Shown here in pieces: positions 48,238-59,577 of a DNA stretch of 64,000 nt (within the stretch, counting starts at the first letter, position 1; each line of letters starts with the position of its first letter). The position numbers were made by a program, and so were the translations under genes. The stretch lies in assembly GCF_000017405.1 (NCBI RefSeq), contig NC_009667.1, forward strand, positions 1,722,001 through 1,786,000, read 5' to 3'. The DNA is from Brucella anthropi ATCC 49188 (GTDB lineage: Bacteria; Pseudomonadota; Alphaproteobacteria; Rhizobiales; Rhizobiaceae). The notes beneath the pieces were generated by a model. It did no database searches. It saw nothing but the letters and a program-made list of their open reading frames with translations, and had not been told where the DNA came from.

Positions 48238-49920
48238 TCAGCCCTGCTTGACGGCTTTCAGTCGCGTATCGCTGAGGAGGCCCTGTTCTTCAAGGACCGG
48301 ATAAGCCATTGAGGCGAGAAGCGAGTTGATCTGCTTGAGGTCGCGGATCGTGTCGAGATGGATGCTGCTGGTCTCGATGCTGCGGGTGGCACCTTCGCGC
48401 AGTCGGCTGAAATGGCGCATGCTGGTCTGCTTTTCCAGTTCACGCAGCTGGTCCTTTTCCTGCACTAGCTGACGGGCCGTACGGCCATCGCGTGAGACGA
48501 TCACATTGAACGCCATGTGCGCATTGGCCAGAACCATGGCGTGGAAATGGCTGAGTTCCTTCCAGCCTTCTTCGGTGAATTCCAGCTTGTGGTCCATCTT
48601 CTTTTGAACATGCGCCAGCATGTTGCGCACGATGATGTCGCCGACCTGCTCAAGCTTCACACATGCGCCCAGCAATTCCTGCATGCGCAACGACTCGAAA
48701 TCACTCAGCTCATGGGTTGCAAGCTTGGTCAGATAGAGCTTGATGGCGGCATGGCGCTTGTCCACGCGGTCATCGAGAGCTTCAAGTTCATCGATCCGCA
48801 CCTGATCGGGCTTCTCATAAAGCTCGATGATCCGCCGCAGCATGACTTCGATCGTGTCGCAGACGCCGACCACTTCGCGGGTTGCATTGGCAAGCGCCTG
48901 CGAGGGCCGGTCGAGCACGGCAGTGTCGAGCGCGCTATATTGCTCGATCTCGATGGGTTGCTGTGAAGCCGGGGTGCCCTTGTCTGCATTGAGATTGACC
49001 AGAGCCTCTGTTGCGCGCAGCACGAGGCCAGAAAGCGGAATACCGGCAATCATCACGATGACATTGAACAGGATATGCGCATTGACCACCTGCGAAACCG
49101 GATCAGTGCCGAGGAAGGCAACCGACGGTTTGAAGGTCTGGTAAAGCACGAGCATGATGAGTGACCCGGCGCCGCGCATCAAAAGGTTGCCGAGTGGCAC
49201 GACGCGGGTTTCAGGTGGCGCATGCCGGGTCAGGATCGGGGCGATGATCGAAGACCCCAGATTGACGCCGAGAACCATCACCACGGCGAGCTCTGGATGG
49301 ATCAGCCCGCGCGAGGCAAAGGTCGTAAGCAGGATGACGGCGGCAACGCTGGAATGAAACAGCCATGTCATGAGGGCAGCGAGCAGATAGGCAGTGATCG
49401 GGTCGCCTGACAGATAGTCGACGATCACCGGCAGCAATTCGCTTTGCCGCAGCGGCTCGGTGGCCTGTCCGGTCATTTCCAATGACATGATGAGCAGGCC
49501 GATACCGACCAGAATGCGTCCGATCTGCCGCCAGTCGCGGCGCTCGGTGGTCATGAAGATGCCTGTGCCGATGACAAGGCAGAGCGGTACCAGAAGCGTG
49601 AGGTCGTAGCTCAGGATCTTGACGACGAGGGCGGAGCCAAGCTCGCCGCCGCGCACGGCCATGAGGCCTGCAACGCCGCTTACGAAACCTGAACCGACAA
49701 ATGAACCGACGAGAAGCGTAACCGCTGTCGAGCTTTGCAGGGCGACAGCAAGGGCAAGGCCGAAGGCGACGGAAAGCAGCGGGTTCTGCATCTGGTTGCG
49801 CAAGCGTCTGCGCAGCCGGTCGCCATAGGCACGCTCCACCCCGGTCCGGACCATGCGTGTCGCCCAAAGCAGGAGCGCAACTGCACCGGCCAGATGCAAA
49901 AGGACCAAAGAACCATTCAC
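48238..49920 (-). CDS. Na+/phosphate symporter with PhoU-like tail
   Basis: A 560-residue membrane protein of the Na/Pi-cotransporter II (NptA/YjbB) family. The paired inverted repeats carry ALQSSTAVTLLVGSF and FHSSVAAVILL. GVNLGSSIIAPI and five further helices follow. From about 340 the protein is a soluble PhoU-like helical bundle (IEVMLRRIIELY, ELLGACVKLEQVGDIIVRN). It should import or export inorganic phosphate with sodium. The start is GTG 49920 with AAGGG 9 bases upstream. A Pho box lies 141 bp upstream. Confidence 0.9.
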   Translation of the reverse strand: MNGSLVLLHLAGAVALLLWATRMVRTGVERAYGDRLRRRLRNQMQNPLLSVAFGLALAVALQSSTAVTLLVGSFVGSGFVSGVAGLMAVRGGELGSALVVKILSYDLTLLVPLCLVIGTGIFMTTERRDWRQIGRILVGIGLLIMSLEMTGQATEPLRQSELLPVIVDYLSGDPITAYLLAALMTWLFHSSVAAVILLTTFASRGLIHPELAVVMVLGVNLGSSIIAPILTRHAPPETRVVPLGNLLMRGAGSLIMLVLYQTFKPSVAFLGTDPVSQVVNAHILFNVIVMIAGIPLSGLVLRATEALVNLNADKGTPASQQPIEIEQYSALDTAVLDRPSQALANATREVVGVCDTIEVMLRRIIELYEKPDQVRIDELEALDDRVDKRHAAIKLYLTKLATHELSDFESLRMQELLGACVKLEQVGDIIVRNMLAHVQKKMDHKLEFTEEGWKELSHFHAMVLANAHMAFNVIVSRDGRTARQLVQEKDQLRELEKQTSMRHFSRLREGATRSIETSSIHLDTIRDLKQINSLLASMAYPVLEEQGLLSDTRLKAVKQG

Positions 49921-50060
49921 GGCAAAATCCCTTCGGGTTGGAGGTTGACATCTGTGATTGAGCTAACGCAACAAATGAAGAAAAAATATGTTCCGGCTAA
50001 TCAATTCTTCAAGAGATATGGGCTTGTTCGCAATTAAAAGCAATCCATTCCCGCAGCGTC

Positions 50061-50089
50061 ATGACGGATATATGACAGTTTTGTGACAG
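50061..50089 (-). promoter_or_regulatory. Pho box upstream of the Na/Pi symporter
   Basis: Three 7-mers at exact 11-bp spacing: ATGACGG (50061), ATGACAG (50072) and GTGACAG (50083), i.e. CTGTCAC-N4-CTGTCAT-N4-CCGTCAT on the reverse strand. This is the PhoB direct-repeat pattern, oriented towards the symporter gene. dnaG is on the other side, 134 bp away. The remainder of 49921-50222 holds no gene. Confidence 0.85.
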
Positions 50090-50222
50090 CGGGCTTGTTT
50101 GGCAGCGACATGTGATTAGCGGGGAGGGACATGCCTGCACGATGGACTGTCAGAACGGGCGCGCCTATATACTCTAAGGAATACACTCCCGCTGTCTGAA
50201 CGAACTGAAAGTGAAATCTGTA

Positions 50223-52193
50223 ATGCGTTTTCCGCCCTCCTTTCTCGATGAGATCAGAGACCGCGTCCCGATCTCGACGCTGATAGGAACGCGCGCTTCG
50301 TTCGACCGCAAGAAGAGCAATCCTCCGAAGGGTGATTTCTGGGCCTGTTGTCCGTTTCATGGCGAGAAGACACCAAGCTTTCACTGCGAAGATCGCAAGG
50401 GTCGCTATCATTGTTTCGGTTGCGGTGTGACCGGTGATCACTTCAAGTTTCTAACCGATCTTGAAGGCCTGAGTTTCCCGGAAGCAGTGGAGCGTGTGGC
50501 CGATATGGCAGGCGTTCCGATGCCTGCGCGCGATCCGGAAATGGAAAAGCGTGAGGCACAGCGCGCGACGCTTTATGATGTCATGGAGCTGGCTGCGCAG
50601 TTCTTCGAAAACCAGCTGCAAAGCGCCGTTGGAGCCAAGGCACGCGCCTATCTGCGGGATCGCGGACTTTCGACCGCAACGCAGCAGTCGTTCCGCATTG
50701 GCTATGCGCCAGAGTCGCGCAATGCCTTGAAGGAGTTTCTGGCTGGCAAAGGCGTGTCGCGCGAGCAGATCGAGGCGTGCGGCCTTGTTGTGCACGGCGA
50801 GGGGATTGCCGTTTCCTACGACCGTTTTCGCGATCGCGTCATGTTCCCGATCGAGGATTTGCGCGGGCGGATCATTGCTTTCGGCGGGCGTGCGCTTTCT
50901 GCGGACGCTCCGGCCAAATATCTGAACTCGCCGGAAACCGAACTCTTTCACAAGGGGCGGGTTCTCTATAACGGATTGCGGGCGCGCAAGGCCTGCCAGC
51001 CGCAAGCTGGAGAACCGGCCAAATCCATCATCGCTGTTGAAGGCTATATGGATGTGATCGCGCTTGCGCAGGCGGGTATCCATCAGGTGGTGGCTCCGCT
51101 CGGTACGGCGCTGACGGAAGAACAGCTCGAACTTCTCTGGCGCATCAGCCCTGAACCCGTTCTGTGCTTCGATGGCGATGGTGCGGGGCTTCGCGCTGCC
51201 TATCGCGCCGTCGATCTTGGATTGCCTGCCTTGCAGCCCGGCAAATCGCTGCGCTTTGCACTATTGCCGGAAGGGCAGGACCCGGACGATCTGGTCAAGG
51301 CGGAAGGCCCAGCCGCATTTCATGTGGTCCTGCGTGACGCCAGACCGCTGGTCGATATGGTGTGGACGCGGGAAACGACGGGCGGTGTGTTCGATACGCC
51401 GGAACGCCGCGCCGAACTGGAGGCGCGGCTGCGTGAAATTACCAGCCGCATCGCGAATGAGGATATCCGGCGCCACTACAGTCAGGATATGCGCGACCGG
51501 GCACAAGCCTTTTTTGGCCAGGGGCGTCAGGGGTATCAAGTCGGCGGACAGCGCAATTCGTCTTTCAACCGCAGGAATGATGGCGGACGGGGACGCGGCG
51601 GACCGGCGGGCGGCAATGGCCGCCTTGCGATTTCCGACAGTCTGGTGCGCTCCACGCTGGTAAAGGGCGGCAGGCCGGGCGCTGGATCACATGCCCCCTT
51701 GCGCGAAACTGCCATCGTGCTGACGCTTCTCAATCACCCACGGCTGATTGAAGAGGATTTCGAGACGCTGGCGGCACTCGATCTGGGACATGAGGCACTC
51801 AAGTCGCTGCATCTGGCCATGCTGGATGTGCTGGCTGCCGGCCATATGGAAGATGGTCACGCCATGCGGCACGCACTGGTCAATGCCGGTCATGGCGAGC
51901 AGATTGAAATGCTCGAACTCGTGGTGAAGGGTGCGAAACTCTGGACTGCGACGGCTCTGGCCGCAGAAGACGACGCGCGCGAAGCCCTTCGTCAGGCGCT
52001 TCACTTGCATCAGCGTGCGCGCACACTACATAAGGAGCTGCGGGCCGTTGAGGCCGCACTTGAAACAGACGAGACGGGCGAATTGTTTGCACGTCTCAGA
52101 GATATACAAAATCAGATTTTGAAAGCTGATGCGACTGAAGCTCTGATCGACGGTTTTGGACTGTCTTCGGGGCGCCCACCCGGCGGTTTCTGA
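50223..52193 (+). CDS. dnaG: DNA primase
   Basis: A 656-residue primase that makes RNA primers at the replication fork. The CHC2 zinc ribbon ligands are C43, H46, C64 and C67 (CPFHGEKTPSFHC, YHCFGCG). The TOPRIM core shows AVEGYMDVIAL and CFDGDGAG. A Gly/Arg/Asn-rich linker near 440-470 leads to the C-terminal DnaB-binding domain. ATG 50223 (MRFPPSFLDEIRDRVPIS) is the family start; GTG 50211 is an in-frame alternative. rpoD follows after 454 bp. Confidence 0.96.
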   Translation: MRFPPSFLDEIRDRVPISTLIGTRASFDRKKSNPPKGDFWACCPFHGEKTPSFHCEDRKGRYHCFGCGVTGDHFKFLTDLEGLSFPEAVERVADMAGVPMPARDPEMEKREAQRATLYDVMELAAQFFENQLQSAVGAKARAYLRDRGLSTATQQSFRIGYAPESRNALKEFLAGKGVSREQIEACGLVVHGEGIAVSYDRFRDRVMFPIEDLRGRIIAFGGRALSADAPAKYLNSPETELFHKGRVLYNGLRARKACQPQAGEPAKSIIAVEGYMDVIALAQAGIHQVVAPLGTALTEEQLELLWRISPEPVLCFDGDGAGLRAAYRAVDLGLPALQPGKSLRFALLPEGQDPDDLVKAEGPAAFHVVLRDARPLVDMVWTRETTGGVFDTPERRAELEARLREITSRIANEDIRRHYSQDMRDRAQAFFGQGRQGYQVGGQRNSSFNRRNDGGRGRGGPAGGNGRLAISDSLVRSTLVKGGRPGAGSHAPLRETAIVLTLLNHPRLIEEDFETLAALDLGHEALKSLHLAMLDVLAAGHMEDGHAMRHALVNAGHGEQIEMLELVVKGAKLWTATALAAEDDAREALRQALHLHQRARTLHKELRAVEAALETDETGELFARLRDIQNQILKADATEALIDGFGLSSGRPPGGF

Positions 52194-52210
52194 TTCGGAT
52201 TTCCGAATCA
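52191..52210 (+). terminator. Hairpin at the dnaG stop codon
   Basis: TGATTCGGA-TT-TCCGAATCA is a perfect 9-bp stem whose first three bases are the dnaG stop codon. There is no T-run, so an attenuating or mRNA-stabilising role is as likely as termination. Confidence 0.4.
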
Positions 52211-52525
52211 GTTCTGCGAGAACAGCCGGAAATGCGGGGTTGCGATCCGGAAAACGTGCTCTATCTGGCCAACGAAGAGGTCGCGACAACAAATGATTCG
52301 CTTTTTAAGCCCGAATCATGTGAGTCGCTCTTGACGTGTGGCGTAAATGACGGAATCACGACAGTTCGAATAAGGAAAAGAACAGAAACCGGTGATATCC
52401 GATGCTGCAAGGCAGCAAGCCGGATTTGGGCCGGAAAAGTGGCCCGGAAAGTGGCGTTGTCTGGTTGACCGCCTGATCTGCCCACAAGAAATCGGAGATG
52501 AAGAAGCCCGATACCGATGGCAAGG

Positions 52526-52541
52526 TTAATCCGCCATTAAC
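52526..52541 (+). promoter_or_regulatory. CtrA-type box upstream of rpoD
   Basis: TTAA-N7-TTAAC matches the full CtrA recognition pattern, 107 bp before the rpoD start. CtrA binding to the rpoD promoter has been reported in Brucella abortus, as I recall. The surrounding 52211-52647 has no gene; a TATAT near 52604-52610 may belong to the rpoD promoter. Confidence 0.6.
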
Positions 52542-52647
52542 AGGAAATCGGCTACTCGCAGAATCAACTGACGGATTGCGACCTCGCAAAACTGTCCGAG
52601 AACTCTATATATCTTAGAAGCGACCGGGGTCGCCTGGAGAAGAACAT

Positions 52648-54663
<2,016 letters not shown>

Positions 54664-54711
54664 GGCCTGGATAGCTGAACTGAACAAAAACATACGGGAA
54701 GGGGAGGCGAT

Positions 54712-55002
54712 ATGTCTTTTTTGAAGCGTCTTTTCGGTGGAGGCTCTGCCTCCGAGACACCGGCAGAGCCGAAAGAGGCGGGTCGCCTTGAACACAAGGA
54801 TTTTCTGATCATTGCCACGCCCTATAGCGAGGGCGGGCAGTATCAGGTCTGCGGCGTCATTTCCAAGACGATCGATGGCGAAGTGAAGGAATATCGCTTC
54901 GTTCGTGCCGACCGTTGCCCCGGCATCGAAGATGCCGCCAGCATTTCGCTGAACAAGGGACGGCAGATCGTGGATGAACAAGGCGAAGCTATTTTCCGCT
55001 GA
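54712..55002 (+). CDS. HlyU family protein
   Basis: A 96-residue small protein of the HlyU family (opens MSFLKRLFGGG; core EHKDFLIIATPYSEGGQYQVCGVISK, ending KGRQIVDEQGE). The Vibrio founder is a haemolysin activator, but most alphaproteobacterial members are uncharacterised. It sits 48 bp after rpoD with GGAG 5 bases before ATG 54712, so readthrough from rpoD is possible. A strong terminator follows. Confidence 0.82.
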   Translation: MSFLKRLFGGGSASETPAEPKEAGRLEHKDFLIIATPYSEGGQYQVCGVISKTIDGEVKEYRFVRADRCPGIEDAASISLNKGRQIVDEQGEAIFR

Positions 55003-55022
55003 GCCGCCTGCAAGAGAATTGA

Positions 55023-55055
55023 AAAAGCCGCGCATCAAGATGCGCGGCTTTTGCT
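55023..55055 (+). terminator. Rho-independent terminator
   Basis: AAAGCCGCGCAT-CAAG-ATGCGCGGCTTT stem with flanking A and T runs, about 20 bases after the HlyU-like stop. Confidence 0.92.
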
Positions 55056-55060
55056 TTTTT

Positions 55061-55166
55061 AGAGCATAATCCGACCGGAGTGAAACGAGGATCGATAAGA
55101 TTATGCTTGAAATAGAAGACGTTAGAGTGCCGATCTGATCTTATCAAATCGAAACGCGCTCTAACT
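55061..55166. repeat. RIME-like mosaic repeat
   Basis: AGAGCATAATCCGACCGGAG with AAGATTATGCTT, then GAGTGCCGATCTGAT with ATCAAATCGAAACGCGCTC and CTAACTGTT. It ends next to the stop codon of the DUF2798 gene. Confidence 0.65.
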
Positions 55167-55167
55167 G

Positions 55168-55428
55168 TTAATGCGGGTCGCACACCATGGCGACCATTCT
55201 GCGCACGATGGGCAGAATGGCGAGGAGAACTGGAAAGGCGACCACCCACGAAAGGGCCCATGCCGACATCCAGCTGGATGCGAGATTGGGATGGGCAATG
55301 CCAAGGCTCTTGGCGGTTGCAATCAACGACACGATGAATGTCATCATGATCGATAGGATGAACGGCATCACAATAGATGCATAACGTGCAGGCAGCTTCC
55401 TGCGGCGTGCGCATTCAAACTGAGACAT
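55168..55428 (-). CDS. DUF2798 small membrane protein
   Basis: An 86-residue protein with two membrane helices (IVMPFILSIMMTFIVSLIATA and WMSAWALSWVVAFPVLLAILPIVRRMV) matching the DUF2798 hairpin pattern. Function is unknown. ATG 55428 has AGGA 6 bases upstream; the extension to 55473 lacks support. Confidence 0.82.
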   Translation of the reverse strand: MSQFECARRRKLPARYASIVMPFILSIMMTFIVSLIATAKSLGIAHPNLASSWMSAWALSWVVAFPVLLAILPIVRRMVAMVCDPH

Positions 55429-55641
55429 GTGTATTCCTGTATATTCTGCGGGGAAGGCGCAACGAAACATCAATGCGAATTGCCGTTCCCGGCGAGATTG
55501 ATGCGTTGCCTAACGTAAGACGCTTACGGTCATGATGATGACGAGGGTCTAATAGCCCGATCCGGATCGAATATCAAGTGTTCTGAAATGGCGGCGATTT
55601 GTCCACGCCATTCCCGACATAATTCCATTATACGCTGCATT

Positions 55642-56094
55642 ATGAACGACAAACCATTCTGGCGCACCAAGACCTTGAACCAGCTCACCCGCAGCGAGTG
55701 GGAGAGCCTGTGTGACGGTTGCGGCCAATGTTGCCTGCATAAATTGCAGGATGACGACACAAACGAGATTTACTGGACCAGCGTTGCCTGCACGCTGCTC
55801 AACCCGGACAGCTGCCAGTGCCGTGATTATCCGAACCGCAAGAAGACGGTGCCGGACTGCGTTTTTCTGACGCCGGAGATCGTTGACGAGGTGGACTGGC
55901 TGCCTGTGACGTGCGCCTACCGTCTGGTTGCAGAAGGTTCGGATCTCTATTGGTGGCATCCGCTGGTTTCGGGTTCACCCGACACGGTGCATGAGGCAGG
56001 TATTTCCGTTCGCGGCAAGGTGACGGCTTTCGATCACGATCTGGAAGATGACGACGATTATCTCGATCATATGGTGATGCCGAGCCACCGCTGA
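55642..56094 (+). CDS. ycgN: YcgN family cysteine-cluster protein
   Basis: A 150-residue cytoplasmic protein of the UPF0260/YcgN family. The cysteine cluster is CDGCGQCC near the N-terminus with further Cys in [20 protein letters not shown] and PVTCAYRL. This is a zinc/iron-chelate-type pattern shared with YkgJ-like proteins. Function is unknown. ATG 55642 is the family start ([11 protein letters not shown]), although no clear ribosome site is seen, perhaps a leaderless mRNA. Confidence 0.87.
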   Translation: MNDKPFWRTKTLNQLTRSEWESLCDGCGQCCLHKLQDDDTNEIYWTSVACTLLNPDSCQCRDYPNRKKTVPDCVFLTPEIVDEVDWLPVTCAYRLVAEGSDLYWWHPLVSGSPDTVHEAGISVRGKVTAFDHDLEDDDDYLDHMVMPSHR

Positions 56095-56340
56095 TGGCTC
56101 GTTTGCGTTTTTCAAACATTGCGTAAATTTAATCTATGCTTCAAATATCGCAGTGTGGATTTTGTTTCCTTATAATACATTGAATTTATTCAGTTTATAA
56201 AATCAGTGAGCAGGCATCCCTTCTACTTCATATGAAGCTGAACGGCACATGAACGTTGGTTTTTCATTCTGTTCATCTATAGGGCGCTACTTCTCGGGTG
56301 CCTCAGGCAAGACCTGAAAACAAATCGAAGAGGTTCAAAG

Positions 56341-56694
56341 ATGTCTGCTATTTCGCTCAAGTCGTTCGTCGTAACCGCTGCTCTTGGTGTTGCCGCCATC
56401 TTCACGACGGCAGCTTCCGCCAGCGCTGCCTCGCCGGTTGTCGCTCCAGCCATCAGCACGTCGGCAAGCTCTGCCATCGTGAATATCGATTACCGAGGCT
56501 ACCACCATAGCCGTCCAGCTTATCGTGGTCGTGCCTGCTCCATCGAAGGCGCCAAGATGAAGGCTAATCGCATGGGCATCCGCAAAGCGCGTGTCGTCTA
56601 TCGCGGCAAGTCGGTTCAGGTTCGTGGCTTCCGTCATGGTCGCCCCGCCGGTGTCGTGTTCGCAAATGTTCGTGGTTGCCCGATCATTCGCTAA
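56341..56694 (+). CDS. Small basic secreted protein
   Basis: A 117-residue exported protein I do not recognise. A signal peptide (about 1-30, ending ASASAA) is followed by a Ser/Ala segment and a basic domain with two cysteines (RACSIEGAKMKANRMGIRKA, NVRGCPIIR) that could form one disulfide. GAGG lies 7 bases before ATG 56341. It is monocistronic with a very strong terminator, suggesting high expression. Confidence 0.75.
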   Translation: MSAISLKSFVVTAALGVAAIFTTAASASAASPVVAPAISTSASSAIVNIDYRGYHHSRPAYRGRACSIEGAKMKANRMGIRKARVVYRGKSVQVRGFRHGRPAGVVFANVRGCPIIR

Positions 56695-56713
56695 GGCGCA
56701 CGGCTTAAGTTTC

Positions 56714-56752
56714 AAAAGCTCCGGCCTGAGTAAATCAGGCCGGAGCTTTTCT
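56714..56752 (+). terminator. Strong rho-independent terminator
   Basis: A perfect 16-bp stem (56714-56729 with 56735-56750, AAAAGCTCCGGCCTGA and its complement) around GTAAA, ending in TTTT. Confidence 0.93.
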
Positions 56753-56770
56753 TTGTGGCGGGTAAAAGAA

Positions 56771-56792
56771 AAGGGGCGCTGGAGCGCCCCTT
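56771..56792 (-). terminator. Terminator of bp26
   Basis: AAGGGGCGCT-GG-AGCGCCCCTT stem 24 bases beyond the bp26 stop; the reverse strand continues TTTTCTTTTA. Confidence 0.88.
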
Positions 56793-56815
56793 CGCAATTG
56801 CCAATTGGATTGCCG

Positions 56816-57571
56816 TTATTCCTTGATTTCGAAAACGACATTGACCGAAACGTTATAGCTGTTCTCGCCAGCTGCAACGGGCACGGCATCTTCCGGCGCT
56901 GCTGCGGCCATGGTCTTATACTGAGCACGAGCGATTGGCATCGGCATGGGTGGGCGGCTCTGCTCGTTGATCTCGACAACGCGGCCAATGCCTACACCGG
57001 CAGCATCGGCAAGGGTCTTTGCCTTGGCGATGGCGTCGGCAACGGCACGCTTGCGCGCTTCATTGATCGTGGCTGCCGGATTGTCGTTGACGAAACTCAG
57101 ATCGCCACCCTGATTGACGCCGAGCGTGACGGATTCATCAAGCACATTGCCGACCTTGGCCAGATCGCGCACGCGTACAGTCAGGCTGTTCGAAACCGTA
57201 TAGCCGGTAATGCTTGGTTCTTTCAGACCATTCTTGTCGTCCGGATAGACGTAGCGTGGCTGGATGTTGATGCCGCCGGTCTGAAGATCGCGATCTTCGA
57301 TACCGGCTTTCTTCATGGCTTCGAGTACTTTCGCCATGGCTTCGTTGTTGGCGGTCATAGCTTCGCGAGCGGTCTTCGCCTCGCGCAATACGGAGAGATT
57401 GAGGATGGCCATATCGGGCGAGGCGGTCATGGTGCCTTCGCCAGTGACGGCGATACGCGCAGGCTGCTTCGTCATCTGATTCTCCTGTGCCAGAGCTGGC
57501 AGCGTCAGCGCGCCTGCGAGCATGATTGCAGAAAAGGAGGTTGCAAGAAGAGTGGTAGCGCGGTTGTTCAT
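56816..57571 (-). CDS. bp26: SIMPL-domain periplasmic protein BP26 (Omp28)
   Basis: A 251-residue exported protein, nearly colinear with the Brucella immunodominant antigen BP26/Omp28. Shared blocks are [59 protein letters not shown] and [18 protein letters not shown]. Scattered substitutions against the classical sequence argue for a sister species. BP26 forms channel-like oligomers in the periplasm. The signal peptide ends LPALAQ. GGAG lies 5 bases before ATG 57571. Confidence 0.95.
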   Translation of the reverse strand: MNNRATTLLATSFSAIMLAGALTLPALAQENQMTKQPARIAVTGEGTMTASPDMAILNLSVLREAKTAREAMTANNEAMAKVLEAMKKAGIEDRDLQTGGINIQPRYVYPDDKNGLKEPSITGYTVSNSLTVRVRDLAKVGNVLDESVTLGVNQGGDLSFVNDNPAATINEARKRAVADAIAKAKTLADAAGVGIGRVVEINEQSRPPMPMPIARAQYKTMAAAAPEDAVPVAAGENSYNVSVNVVFEIKE

Positions 57572-57753
57572 AAAATCTCCTGTAGAGAAAGTTGAGGCAG
57601 CTCTGGCAAAGCTGGTTGCACCGGAGCGGCTGGCCACTTTGCCTTTGAAATCGCTTATTTCTTAAGTTCCCTCTTATGTATGAAGCCGACGATATCAGAT
57701 TCGAATTGCGTGCCAATTACAACTGCTGGTTCAAATCAGAAATACCGTGATTT

Positions 57754-57858
57754 TAGAGCGGTTCCAGTTAAAGCGGAGTCGCTGGAACCGCTCTAACTAT
57801 CTGTTTCGTCGCATTATCCTAGGCAAAACCGCTTCGCACTTTTGCAGGAAATGCTCTA
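57754..57858. repeat. RIME-like mosaic repeat
   Basis: AGAGCGGTTCCAG with CTGGAACCGCTCT, then CGCATTATCCTAGGCAAAAC and GCTTCGCACTTTTGCAGG. Near copy of 13697-13802. The rest of 57572-57956 is gene-free and carries the bp26 and tRNA promoters (TTGACA at 57909). Confidence 0.75.
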
Positions 57859-57956
57859 GGTTGTATGCATCGCAACTGAATATGTGCGCATTAGGGCAAC
57901 TGATGCATTTGACAGCTTGTATCCCGGCTTTCTTTAGGGTAGGTCAACGTTGCGTG

Positions 57957-58033
57957 GGGCCTGTAGCTCAATTGGTTAGAGCCGGCGGCTCATAACCGCT
58001 TGGTTGGGGGTTCGAGTCCCTCCGGGCCCACCA
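57957..58033 (+). tRNA. tRNA-Ile2 (anticodon CAT)
   Basis: A 77-base cloverleaf with encoded CCA. Acceptor GGGCCTG pairs with CGGGCCC, D stem GCTC/GAGC, anticodon stem GGCGG/CCGCT around CTCATAA, T stem GGGGG/CCCTC. The CAT anticodon could mean Met. The loop and variable region (CTCATAA, CGCTTGGT) match the lysidine-modified isoleucine tRNA of E. coli (ileX) rather than elongator or initiator Met tRNA, which would read AUA. Confidence 0.9.
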
Positions 58034-58298
58034 TTTTCTCCCTCAGTAATTTATTTGGCTTATCTTTGGCGAGTTCGCCGTTCTGTGCGTTCGTTTGCAA
58101 CGCTAAACGAGGCTCAGCCGAACCATGTCCAGTTGGTACAAGTAAAGCGGCTATTCAAGTTGATATTTACAGCAATTAGTGTTTGCATATGATTGAGCAT
58201 ATTCAAGCTCCTTTAAAGAGTATTATGCTGGACTGATACGGATGCCGAATAATCGTTTTCGCTGATCCCGCAGATTCGTATGAGAAGCACTGATTTCG

Positions 58299-58844
58299 TT
58301 GAAACAGACAGATGAAACATCCGTTCTGATTAGCAAAGTGGCTTTGGGTGACAAAGACGCTTTCGCCTCACTTTATAAGGATACTAGCCCGAAACTATTC
58401 GCGATTTGCCTTCGTATATTGAAAGACAGATCGGAGGCAGAGGAAGCTCTTCAAGACGTCTATATCAAGATTTGGAAACGTTCGAGTACGTTTGGGATTG
58501 GTGAAAGCGTGGCTTCAGCTTGGTTGGCAACCATCGCCCGCAATCATTCAATAGACGTCATTCGAGCAAGAAAACCTGTTACGGAGGATCTTGACGAAAT
58601 TCATGATCTGGCTGACGACGTCAATCCAAGCCCCGAGAAGGAGGTGTTGGCAAGAGACGAAGGACGCCGGATAGATGATTGCATGCGAGAGCTCGATCAA
58701 GTTCATGCGAAAGCGGTTCGGCAAGCTTATGTGGAAGGTCTCAGCTATCTTGAGCTCGCCCAGGAATTACAAGTGCCTTTGAATACTGTACGCACTTGGT
58801 TGCGACGCAGTCTATTGAAACTGAGAGAGTGCATGCAGCGATGA
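58299..58844 (+). CDS. ECF sigma factor (SigK/RskA-associated type)
   Basis: A 181-residue group 4 sigma factor. Region 2 (AFASLYKDTSPKLFAICLRIL, AEEALQDVYIKIWKRSSTF) and region 4 (AVRQAYVEGLSYLELAQELQVPLNTVRTWLRRSLLKLRECM) are complete. Its stop overlaps the start of an RskA-type anti-sigma gene (ATGA), the usual regulatory pair. The start is TTG 58299 with no good ribosome site, and the exact N-terminus is open. Base composition is lower in G+C than the rest of the window, suggesting transfer. Confidence 0.88.
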   Translation: MKQTDETSVLISKVALGDKDAFASLYKDTSPKLFAICLRILKDRSEAEEALQDVYIKIWKRSSTFGIGESVASAWLATIARNHSIDVIRARKPVTEDLDEIHDLADDVNPSPEKEVLARDEGRRIDDCMRELDQVHAKAVRQAYVEGLSYLELAQELQVPLNTVRTWLRRSLLKLRECMQR

Positions 58845-59557
58845 CATCAAGCGAGCAAAATCATGGCAAACGCGGTCAGGATGACGTGCTGGCTGGTGAA
58901 TACGTGCTCGGCGTTTTGTCAAATGAGAAGCGTCGCCAAGTAGAGCAAAGGATGCTTCATGACAAGGAATTCGCGTTACTAGTTGAGCGATGGCAGATCA
59001 GTTTCTCGCGTTTCAATGACGACTATCAAGAATTGCCAGTGAATGAAAATATATTCGGAGAGATAGAGAATCGATTGTTTGGATCGACACAGGATGCAGG
59101 GCATACTGTGTCGTTATGGAGTTCTGTTACCTTCTGGCGATGGGTTTCTTTGGCAACAACAATCGCTGCCGGTGTAGCGATTATCTTCGCTTTCGGCGGT
59201 AATCTAACATCTAAGAACAGCGGTCCTCTGGTTGCCGAACTGTCAGCAACAGACGTACGTGTGAATTTGCTCGCTTCCTATGATCCGGCCAGCGGATATC
59301 TTCAAGTCATCCCTGTTGCAGCTGGAGCCTCCGGCGAGAAATCGCTTGAACTTTGGTTGGTACTGCAAAAAGGCAACCCCGTTTCGCTGGGTATCTTTAA
59401 GCCAGGCAAACAAGGGGAACTTACCATTCCGCTTGAACTACGCGACGATATTACAGCGGGTACGACACTCGCCGTCAGTCTTGAACCATTTGGCGGGTCT
59501 CCAACCGGGGTACCATCTGGCCCAATCGTGGCTAGTGGTATTGTGCGCCCATTGTAA
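58841..59557 (+). CDS. RskA-family anti-sigma factor
   Basis: A 238-residue single-pass membrane anti-sigma factor. The N-terminal cytoplasmic part (DDVLAGEYVLGVLSNEKRRQVEQRM, RWQISFSRFNDDY) is the zinc-free anti-sigma domain. One helix (about 100-118, FWRWVSLATTIAAGVAIIFAF) is followed by the periplasmic RskA C-terminal domain (GYLQVIPVAAGASGEKSLELWLV). It should hold the ECF sigma factor inactive until regulated proteolysis. The start overlaps the sigma gene stop by 4 bases. Confidence 0.88.
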   Translation: MTSSEQNHGKRGQDDVLAGEYVLGVLSNEKRRQVEQRMLHDKEFALLVERWQISFSRFNDDYQELPVNENIFGEIENRLFGSTQDAGHTVSLWSSVTFWRWVSLATTIAAGVAIIFAFGGNLTSKNSGPLVAELSATDVRVNLLASYDPASGYLQVIPVAAGASGEKSLELWLVLQKGNPVSLGIFKPGKQGELTIPLELRDDITAGTTLAVSLEPFGGSPTGVPSGPIVASGIVRPL

Positions 59558-59577
59558 AGTGCCGCAAGTTTGGCTTG

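Noticed and set aside
57957..58033. tRNA-Met identity for the CAT-anticodon tRNA
   Set aside because: Acceptor stem and CTCATAA/CGCTTGGT features fit lysidine-type Ile2; the initiator GGG/CCC anticodon pairs are missing.
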